A DNA stretch of 24,345 nucleotides from a virus: positions 1 through 24,345 of the IMG/VR virus record IMGVR_UViG_3300032331_000114; one strand, given 5' to 3'. The translations under genes and the position numbers were made by a program. The notes beneath the pieces were generated by a model. That model was not told the origin of the DNA. It ran no database searches and saw nothing but the letters and a program-made list of their open reading frames with translations. This document shows positions 1 to 4,557 of this stretch, piece after piece (the first letter of the stretch is position 1; each line of letters starts with the position of its first letter).

Positions 1-96
1 AGTTGCTGCTGTGTTAGTTGCTGCTGTGTTAGTTGCTGCTGTGTTAGTTGCTGCTGTGTTAGTTGCTGCTGTGTTAGTTGCTGCTGTGTTAGTTGC
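1..96 (-). repeat. 15-bp tandem repeat encoding NTAAT
   Basis: Six complete copies of AGTTGCTGCTGTGTT (plus-strand reading) run from base 1 to 90, with a partial seventh to 96. On the coding strand each unit reads AACACAGCAGCAACT, giving Asn-Thr-Ala-Ala-Thr, so the repeat stays in frame with the partial gene. The copies are identical, which suggests recent expansion. The array is cut by the window edge, so its true copy number is unknown. Confidence 0.95.
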
Positions 97-990
97 TTTA
101 ATAGCGTTAGCAGCGTTAACAGCATCTTGAATGACTCCACCAAGTGCATAACTTCTTTGGCCTCTAGTAGAAGATTCTCTAGACGCTAACAGTTGACCTA
201 GAGCACTAAAAGCTCCTGTTAAGTCAAGCTCATCTTCTTCTGCGGGTTTATCTTCTTGTGGTTTACCTCCGTTGTTGTCTAGCATTTTTTTAGTCATGTA
301 TGCTTCAGTTAAAGAAGGGGCAGTAAAAACACCAAGCTCACTCACTGTTGCACCGGGAATACCGAAAGCAGCGGTAGTAAGTCCCTGACCACCTCCCATC
401 GAAGCTAAATTGGGAGCACTTGGTAAACCCATTCCTGTACTAGCAGAAGAAGCTGCTAAATTATAACCCTCACCTAGTGCAGGTGTTTGAAGCCCTAAAC
501 CAGATCCTGCTCCAGAGCTAAGAGAATAAGTGCCGGAGGAAGCAGGAGGTAGAGTCATTGTTTCTACACCAAGCATACTACTGCTTGTCACTGGAGCCGT
601 TGTCACGCCAACACTTGCATTAGGTAGAGACGCTGTTTCTATACCAGCCATACTACCACCTGTCACTGCACTAGTTTCAGCAGCACCTTCGGCAGCACCA
701 GCGGCTGCTCCCTCAGTGCCATAATAATATCCATAGGTCAGTGCAGCAGCAGCAACAACAGTTGCCCAACCGCCGGGTACAACGTCTCTTACTGTTGAAT
801 CAATCCACTCACCAGCGTCCTCAACAGCGTTTTTACCAGCCGTCCATGTAGGCTTTATAACATCGTTGTAAATGGGCTTTACAACATCGTTGAAGACGGG
901 CTTTACAACAGCATTGTAGGCAGGTTTTACAACATCGTTGTAAGCTTTTTCAGCAATTTTGACAGGGTTTATATCGTCCCAAAAACTCAT
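1..990 (-). CDS. Probable internal/ejection virion protein with peptide repeats (partial, 3' end missing)
   Basis: An open frame of 330 codons starts at ATG 990-988 (MSFWDDINPVKIAEK) and leaves the left edge without a stop. Residues 16-47 are four tandem octapeptides of the form (A/V/I)(Y/F)N(D/A)V(V/I)KP, followed by TW. A hydrophobic Ala/Gly stretch with GYYYGTEGAAAG follows around residues 90-120. Two similar copies of a G(I/V)ETxxLPxAS block then appear, then an acidic stretch (EDKPAEEDELDL), a YALGGV motif near 283, and a tail of NTAAT pentapeptides. I do not recognise a named family. Its place after the lysis genes, its low complexity and its amphipathic/hydrophobic N-terminal half fit an internal virion or DNA-ejection protein, but that is inference. 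It could also be a fibre-associated protein. Confidence 0.8.
   Translation of the reverse strand, partial: MSFWDDINPVKIAEKAYNDVVKPAYNAVVKPVFNDVVKPIYNDVIKPTWTAGKNAVEDAGEWIDSTVRDVVPGGWATVVAAAALTYGYYYGTEGAAAGAAEGAAETSAVTGGSMAGIETASLPNASVGVTTAPVTSSSMLGVETMTLPPASSGTYSLSSGAGSGLGLQTPALGEGYNLAASSASTGMGLPSAPNLASMGGGQGLTTAAFGIPGATVSELGVFTAPSLTEAYMTKKMLDNNGGKPQEDKPAEEDELDLTGAFSALGQLLASRESSTRGQRSYALGGVIQDAVNAANAIKATNTAATNTAATNTAATNTAATNTAATNTAAT
850..945 (-). repeat. Four 24-bp repeats encoding an octapeptide (xYNDVVKP)
   Basis: Four consecutive 24-base units encode AYNDVVKP, AYNAVVKP, VFNDVVKP and IYNDVIKP near the N terminus of the left-edge protein. The units differ at several bases but keep the protein pattern, so the repeat appears kept by selection on the peptide rather than newly copied. 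A regular eight-residue period with Pro at each end suggests a chain of short helices or a binding array. Confidence 0.9.
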
Positions 991-1015
991 TTCTTACTCC
1001 TTAAATCTGAACGGC

Positions 1016-1594
1016 TCATACTAAGACCTTCCAATCATAACGAGGAACATCTGAGGCTGTTACATCAACACCTATCTTTTTAAGTAAGGTTACAACACTA
1101 GAGCCGCCCTCTTTAAAGTTTCCATACATAGCCTTCACTTCTCCATCCCTTATCTTATTCATTAAAGACAATATTGATACAGCCAATTTTTCAGGGGAAT
1201 CTGTGGTAAACAAGTTAAACTCAACAATGTATGGCTTTAACTTTCTTAATATCACCACTGTATTGTTTTCTTGGAGCACCGCCAAATCACCAAGTTTTCC
1301 TAGTTTTTCAATGTTAGAAAGTCCAAGCACTGGATCAAGACCATACGTCTTTGCATGCTCTGTAATAATTTGAGAGGGTTTCATTTTATTATTCATCACT
1401 TGACCTCCCTCTGCATAACCAGTGACATCACCACCTCTTGACATCTTCTCTGTCAGCTTAGAAGATATCAAAGAATATTTCTTTGCTTCTGCTGGTGTTG
1501 ACATCAAGAACTCATCAAACATATGCATAGGCCCGTTATAGCCCATCTTCCTAGCTACAACTTCTTTTTGTGTTGCTGTAAAATTTTCTTTCAT
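1016..1594 (-). CDS. Conserved phage protein with RKMGYxGPM and YAEGG motifs
   Basis: A 192-residue protein. The N-terminal third carries VARKMGYNGPMHMFDEFL (about residues 13-30), a block I recall from other marine phage virion proteins, followed by MSRGGDVTGYAEGGQV at 51-66. Residues 67-192 look like a separate mixed alpha/beta part (for example LAVLQENNTVVILRKLKPY). The start ATG overlaps the stop of the upstream gene by four bases (ATGA), so the two are probably translationally coupled. An excellent internal ribosome binding site precedes Met67, so a shorter C-terminal product is possible. No catalytic motif is visible and function is unknown. Position between the lysis genes and a probable internal protein suggests a virion role. 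Confidence 0.82.
   Translation of the reverse strand: MKENFTATQKEVVARKMGYNGPMHMFDEFLMSTPAEAKKYSLISSKLTEKMSRGGDVTGYAEGGQVMNNKMKPSQIITEHAKTYGLDPVLGLSNIEKLGKLGDLAVLQENNTVVILRKLKPYIVEFNLFTTDSPEKLAVSILSLMNKIRDGEVKAMYGNFKEGGSSVVTLLKKIGVDVTASDVPRYDWKVLV
1397..1410 (-). promoter_or_regulatory. Internal Shine-Dalgarno before Met67 of the 192-residue protein
   Basis: On the minus strand the sequence AGGGAGGT (1410-1403) stands six bases before an in-frame ATG (1396-1394). This is closer to the ideal ribosome binding site than most annotated starts in the window. The same bases encode Glu-Gly-Gly-Gln of the YAEGGQV motif, so the match could be a by-product of the protein motif. Confidence 0.45.
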
Positions 1595-1887
1595 TTCTTT
1601 AATGCCTTATACAAATATTCTAAAAACTGTTGATTATCTTTTAATGTTGCTATCAAGCCTGTCGTTACACAATACACTTGTCTCTCACTCATGTTAAGCT
1701 GCATTGCAACATCTATTGCATGTACCACTTCGTGTAAGACAGTGTCTGTTTCTAGTAAAGCGGGTTGTCCATTTTTTATATTTATCTTCAAATTATCGCT
1801 GTCACAATTTCCTACAAGCTCTTTTAAATCGTCTAAGAAGAAAACTTCATATTCTCTTCCTATTATATTTATATTTTTAAAAGACAT
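1591..1887 (-). CDS. Small HExxH (zinc metallopeptidase-like) phage protein
   Basis: A 98-residue protein with LHEVVHAID at residues 51-59, a clear HExxH zinc-binding motif (H52, E53, H56). A downstream SERQV segment (E68) could offer a third ligand. Small phage and mobile-element proteins with HE(I/V)xHAID followed by an ERQV-type helix are known, often compared with ImmA/IrrE-type peptidases, though substrates are mostly unknown. No signal peptide or membrane segment is visible, so action in the cytoplasm or virion is likely. It lies just after the M15 peptidase gene and overlaps the next gene by four bases. Its start region is an imperfect duplicate of the sequence just upstream. The zinc-binding fold is fairly likely; proteolysis is unproven. 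Confidence 0.85.
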   Translation of the reverse strand: MSFKNINIIGREYEVFFLDDLKELVGNCDSDNLKINIKNGQPALLETDTVLHEVVHAIDVAMQLNMSERQVYCVTTGLIATLKDNQQFLEYLYKALKK

Positions 1888-1938
1888 TATATAATCCGTT
1901 ACTGCTATATTTATGCTTTAAGAGACATTATATAATCC
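1882..1938 (-). repeat. Duplicated translation start region
   Basis: The 16-base sequence GGATTATATAATGTCT occurs twice on the minus strand (1938-1923 and 1897-1882), 41 bases apart. Similarity continues downstream of each copy (CTTAAAGCATAAATAT against TTTTAAAAATATAAATAT). The inner copy contains the ATG of the HExxH gene; the outer copy contains an ATG followed after five codons by a stop. This looks like an imperfect tandem duplication of a gene start. Confidence 0.85.
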
Positions 1939-1940
1939 AT
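1911..1940 (-). other. Possible 9-codon leader ORF
   Basis: ATG at 1940-1938 overlaps the stop of the M15 peptidase gene (TAATG) and opens a frame reading MDYIMSLKA before a TAA stop. It ends 23 bases before the HExxH gene start. The second Met lies in the duplicated start sequence. It may be a remnant of the duplication, or a short leader that hands ribosomes from one gene to the next. There is no independent evidence of translation. Confidence 0.3.
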
Positions 1941-2407
1941 TAAGCAACAAGTCCATTTAAATACACTGTCTTACCATTTTGTTTGGTTGCTGTCAACTCC
2001 TGTTTCTTAAGGTTTTTAGGGTCGTAGGAAACATGAACCCATCCGCTGTCAGGAATACCGGGAGTGTAGAATTCAAGGATGAGTTGTGTATATTCTAAAT
2101 TGTCCATAATCCACTGAGCCAACTCAGCATTAGCTACACCGGGTATTTCTATATCGGCTGCTTGGCCCTTGCAATGGTCTGAAGTTTTTGATCCTCCGAC
2201 TGCTGCGTTACTTTCCGGAGAGCGATAGGCACTATTAACTTTAACACCTGTTTTATAATGATCTCTAATTGGTTGCAATACTTTCTCACAAAGGATTTTT
2301 AAAGAAGCTTGTGCTTCGGGTGTGGGAGTATTGTCTAAGCCCAAGCGTAGGGCTGTCTCACTCTTACTAAGCTCATGTAAGGAGAAGTTAGCGGATAGTT
2401 GGGTCAT
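1940..2407 (-). CDS. M15-family peptidase, endolysin (L-alanyl-D-glutamate or D-Ala-D-Ala type)
   Basis: A 155-residue protein with the Peptidase_M15_3-type pattern: SAYRSPESNAAVGGSK (59-74), SDHCKGQAADIE (76-87) and GWVHVSYD (122-129). H78, D85 and H125 match the zinc ligands (SxHxxGxAxD and WxHxS). These enzymes cleave peptide cross-links or stem peptides of peptidoglycan, and this gene sits next to spanin and membrane-protein genes, so it is the likely lysis enzyme. It has no signal peptide, so release would need a holin. AAGGAA precedes the start, and the start lies inside the end of the Rz gene (20-base overlap). Length is usual for a single-domain phage M15 endolysin with no separate cell-wall-binding domain. 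Confidence 0.93.
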   Translation of the reverse strand: MTQLSANFSLHELSKSETALRLGLDNTPTPEAQASLKILCEKVLQPIRDHYKTGVKVNSAYRSPESNAAVGGSKTSDHCKGQAADIEIPGVANAELAQWIMDNLEYTQLILEFYTPGIPDSGWVHVSYDPKNLKKQELTATKQNGKTVYLNGLVA

Positions 2408-2870
2408 TTATTTTTTCCTTAATTTCGTTATATTGGTTTATACAAACATTCAATTTACGTATTGCTGTATCTCCTTCTGCTGCTATGGCGATAAGAGATT
2501 CAGCAACTTTTCTGTCAAGTTCGGCACGTGTTTCTCTTGTGTCACTTCCGCTGGTAAGGGCGGCATCTGTGGTGGGTTGTACACTACAGTTGGTGGTTTG
2601 GGTGGTGACAGGAATGAACAGCTTGTGTTCACCAGAGCTAACAGCAATACGGAGATCAGTAATTTTCTTTTGGGCATTTTGTTCATTTTTTCTTAATGTT
2701 TCAGCATATGTAGTTGCTACAGTGGTCAGTTGTTTTTCAGTGTTTCGTGCCATATCATTAGCTTTAACCACTTCTAAAGCTGTCTCTACTCCTTTGTCAT
2801 AGCCACCTTTCCAATAGCCCCCACCAAAAGCAAAAACAAATAAAGCTATACTCAACAACAAATTACGCAT
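2388..2870 (-). CDS. Rz: Rz-like inner-membrane spanin (i-spanin)
   Basis: Predicted 160 residues starting at Met 2870: a hydrophobic N-terminal segment (LLLSIALFVFAFGGGYW, about 4-20) then a long, charged, helical periplasmic part with a Cys near the middle and another near the end. This is the usual Rz architecture: anchored in the inner membrane and joined to Rz1 to fuse inner and outer membranes in the last step of Gram-negative lysis. I prefer the start at 2870 because GAGGA lies upstream and the ATG overlaps the previous stop as ATGCGTAA, a pattern used elsewhere here. An in-frame ATG at 2891 would add seven residues but lacks a clear binding site. The Rz1 gene lies wholly inside it. 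The spanin pair indicates a Gram-negative host. Confidence 0.85.
   Translation of the reverse strand: MRNLLLSIALFVFAFGGGYWKGGYDKGVETALEVVKANDMARNTEKQLTTVATTYAETLRKNEQNAQKKITDLRIAVSSGEHKLFIPVTTQTTNCSVQPTTDAALTSGSDTRETRAELDRKVAESLIAIAAEGDTAIRKLNVCINQYNEIKEKINDPTIR
2483..2686 (-). CDS. Rz1: Rz1-like outer-membrane lipoprotein spanin (o-spanin), nested in Rz
   Basis: A 67-residue frame lies fully inside the Rz gene in another frame. It starts MNKMPKRKLLISVLLL, a lipoprotein signal with positive charges and a hydrophobic core, and reaches a Cys at 23 in LVNTSC. That is a weak lipobox because Asn sits where Leu is usual. The mature part is Pro-rich (SPPKPP, NPPQMPPLP), as in known Rz1 proteins, and short. 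Nested Rz1 genes are known in lambda-type phages. Its expected role is the outer-membrane half of the spanin complex. Start could also be Met4 (2677). The combination of nesting, signal and proline content makes the call fairly strong despite the imperfect lipobox. Confidence 0.8.
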   Translation of the reverse strand: MNKMPKRKLLISVLLLALVNTSCSFLSPPKPPTVVYNPPQMPPLPAEVTQEKHVPNLTEKLLNLLSP

Positions 2871-3192
2871 CAGTGGTTTTTCCTCTGACATAAGCTTGAG
2901 CAGCCATAAACGCTACGACAATGGTTCCCATAGCAGCACAATAGGTTGTGGCTAGTCCATTCAAAGCATTCACTTTTTCTAGAGATACAAAAGCAGAAGC
3001 TAGATAGGCTATGACAACAGGAGGAAGCACTAAAGCAGCCCACGCCATAATGCGTTGCTGGTCTTGCATCTTGTCCATATTCTCAATCATCAACATACGT
3101 TCTGACTTAGCTAACTCAGTATCAGTGATGACACCATCATGATTAGTGTCAAACTCATTGTACGTAGAATCTTTCTCTAATTGCTTATTCAT
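2863..3192 (-). CDS. EF-hand plus two-transmembrane protein (candidate holin)
   Basis: Predicted 109 residues from ATG 3192, chosen because AAAGGA lies nine bases upstream and the ATG overlaps the previous stop as ATGAATAA. Residues 15-26 (DTNHDGVITDTE) form a complete EF-hand calcium loop with acidic or Asn residues at positions 1, 3, 5 and 12 and Gly at 6. A charged helix follows, then two hydrophobic segments at about 48-69 and 80-102 and a short basic tail. Size, two membrane passes and position beside spanins and endolysin fit a holin. Similar EF-hand/membrane proteins occur in marine phages as far as I recall, without a proven role. Calcium sensing by the lysis pore is an attractive but untested inference. 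Confidence 0.85.
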   Translation of the reverse strand: MNKQLEKDSTYNEFDTNHDGVITDTELAKSERMLMIENMDKMQDQQRIMAWAALVLPPVVIAYLASAFVSLEKVNALNGLATTYCAAMGTIVVAFMAAQAYVRGKTTDA

Positions 3193-3352
3193 CTTTTTGT
3201 TTCCTTTCTTTTTGTTCAACCTGTCTTCTTAACTTTTCAACTTTCTCAATCTGTACTTTTGTTTCATGTTTCATTTCTAAAACATCAAGATATAAAAAGC
3301 CAAGCAGTGGAAGTAACAATGCTATCAATACACAAGCTGCTATCCATCCCAT
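3185..3352 (-). CDS. Small single-pass membrane protein with coiled-coil tail
   Basis: Predicted 55 residues: MGWIAACVLIALLLPLLGFLY gives an N-terminal membrane segment (about 3-21), followed by a strongly charged helix (VEKLRRQVEQKERKQKDE) likely to be coiled coil. I place the start at 3352, where TAATG couples it to the stop of the preceding gene, with GAGG just upstream. A longer in-frame reading back to 3475 would overlap the preceding gene by 124 bases and its added segment is probably not translated. It stands in a row of membrane genes before the spanins, so a part in lysis (pinholin, antiholin or accessory) is possible. No family recognised. Confidence 0.72.
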   Translation of the reverse strand: MGWIAACVLIALLLPLLGFLYLDVLEMKHETKVQIEKVEKLRRQVEQKERKQKDE

Positions 3353-4050
3353 TATGTCCTCGCCAGTTTTCCTACGAATAGAAGCCACATCCAGAGGTAT
3401 GCTATAAGGATTAGGGACATTACGAGATATGCCGACTTTTGCTGAAGATCCCTTTTTTCCTCTCGCCGTTGCCATTGTTTATATCTTTCTTGAGCCTCTT
3501 GTTTAAGTCTAGCTTGTTCTTGTTCCTCTTGAATTACTTCTCTCATTTCAAACACAGAACTATATAAAGCACCCATCTCTGGAGGACTTTGATACACCAT
3601 TGTTTCTCTAATGGTGATTTCTAATTCAGCCATTTGCTGCTGTGCCATCACTCTATTAAGAGCAGCCTCCATATGATTTTGAGTAGGCTCGTATATGTTT
3701 TTAGACTTATCCTCTTCTTCTCTTATGTGTGCAGCTAGCTGCTCTTGAATTTTAAAAAACTCTGTTAAGTTTTTGACAATATCAACTTTAACTTGAGTTT
3801 CATTAACAGCAACATAATCAGCTTTTTTAGCTTTAGCCACAGATTTTTTAATTTGTGGTTTAGGTTTGTTACCAAAGAAATTAAGAAGCTGTTGCCAAAA
3901 TCCACGCATCTCTTTGCCAATGGCAACAACTTCATCAGCAGTGTTTTTAATTTCAACAAAAGATTCTTTAGCTTGTTTATAAAGTTCACACCCAGCTTGT
4001 ATATTCTTGACAAGACCTGCTGCAAGTAAACAAAGGCTGATTGGATCAAT
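3352..4050 (-). CDS. Membrane-anchored coiled-coil phage protein, apparent ATT start
   Basis: Predicted 232 residues if translation starts at ATT 4050-4048. The N terminus would read (M)DPISLCLLAAGLVKNIQAG, then CELYKQAKESFVEIKN, and run unbroken into the frame from the first in-frame ATG (3909; MRGFWQQLLNFFGN). GGAG lies six bases before the ATT, and the upstream gene stops one base before it, so the space would otherwise be unexplained. I recall related phage proteins beginning MDP(I/V)xxxLA, which supports the long form. The middle is helical and charged (EEQEQARLKQEAQERYKQWQRREEKRD); a C-terminal membrane segment is SAYLVMSLILIAYLWMWLLF. Role unknown. Whether ATT is a true start, a mutation or a sequence error cannot be told here. 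Confidence 0.75.
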   Translation of the reverse strand: MDPISLCLLAAGLVKNIQAGCELYKQAKESFVEIKNTADEVVAIGKEMRGFWQQLLNFFGNKPKPQIKKSVAKAKKADYVAVNETQVKVDIVKNLTEFFKIQEQLAAHIREEEDKSKNIYEPTQNHMEAALNRVMAQQQMAELEITIRETMVYQSPPEMGALYSSVFEMREVIQEEQEQARLKQEAQERYKQWQRREEKRDLQQKSAYLVMSLILIAYLWMWLLFVGKLART

Positions 4051-4051
4051 T

Positions 4052-4261
4052 TTAAACTCCTATAAGTTTCTTTAAAAACTCAGCAGCAACTCCGGGGCCA
4101 AACAATACAGCCGTCATTACAGCATACAAAAGATATTCAATCTTGGTTATGCGTTTATCACCTTCTTCAAAAGACTTTTGAATGGCTGCATATCGCTGAG
4201 CACATACTTCTTCATGTGTCATAAGCTTAGCTTCTGTTTCAGATATTAGTTTATTATTCAC
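4052..4261 (-). CDS. Small single-pass membrane protein, holin-like or accessory lysis protein
   Basis: About 69 residues. The start is a GTG: either 4264 or 4261. I prefer 4261 because AGGAG then lies seven bases upstream and GTGA overlaps the previous stop by four bases. The N-terminal half is charged and helical (THEEVCAQRYAAIQKSFEEG, then DKRITKIEY) and the C-terminal half is a membrane segment (LLYAVMTAVLFGPGVAAEFL) followed by KKLIGV. This layout, amphipathic helix then one membrane pass, recalls XhlA-type accessory lysis proteins, but sequence identity is not evident. It stands at the head of the membrane-protein block, directly after a fibre-linked gene. Confidence 0.75.
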   Translation of the reverse strand: MNNKLISETEAKLMTHEEVCAQRYAAIQKSFEEGDKRITKIEYLLYAVMTAVLFGPGVAAEFLKKLIGV

Positions 4262-4545
4262 CACGGTACTCCTGTAGCTGCTACTGGGTTTTGCTTTGCA
4301 ACAAGGTGAGACTGAAGGCCAGCTTCAATATCTGACGCTTCCAGATTAGACTTGACCCACCCAAGAACTTGTTCTTTAGTAAGTTCTTCATAAGGTGTAA
4401 AGGTGTCTCCACGCTCAACCCCCACTGAGCCAGATGTGCTTACTGATTGATTACCATCCATAACGACACAACGCCAATAAACATTTATGACTAAGCCATC
4501 GGAAAGTTTACGATCAAGTTGTGTGATTGTCCAAGTTGTTTCCAT
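4258..4545 (-). CDS. Small conserved phage protein after the tail fibre (DUF7936-like)
   Basis: A 95-residue soluble protein: TWTITQLDRKLSDGLV at 4-19, a beta-rich middle (VYWRCVVMDG), then FTPYEELTKEQVLGWVK and an ending AKQNPVAATGVPW. The TWTI-QL start, the LTxxxVxGWV motif and the NPxxATGVPW ending match a family I recall, probably DUF7936, usually next to phage tail-fibre genes. AGGAG precedes the ATG by five bases. Function is unknown; a fibre-associated or assembly role is suggested by location only. No membrane segment or catalytic motif is visible. Confidence 0.82.
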   Translation of the reverse strand: METTWTITQLDRKLSDGLVINVYWRCVVMDGNQSVSTSGSVGVERGDTFTPYEELTKEQVLGWVKSNLEASDIEAGLQSHLVAKQNPVAATGVPW

Positions 4546-4557
4546 GAAAGCTCCTGA

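Noticed and set aside
1-96. CRISPR-like repeat array
   Set aside because: The repeats are 15 bases, directly adjacent with no spacers, and stay in frame with a coding sequence, so they are a protein tandem repeat.
2664-3219. Earlier start at 3219 for the EF-hand protein
   Set aside because: That start would be a TTG without a ribosome site. ATG 3192 has AAAGGA upstream and overlaps the previous stop in the manner used by several genes here.
3353-3475. Longer N terminus (41 extra residues) for the small membrane protein at 3185-3352
   Set aside because: It would overlap the end of the previous gene in another frame by 124 bases. A TAATG start with GAGG at 3352 gives a normal small membrane protein.
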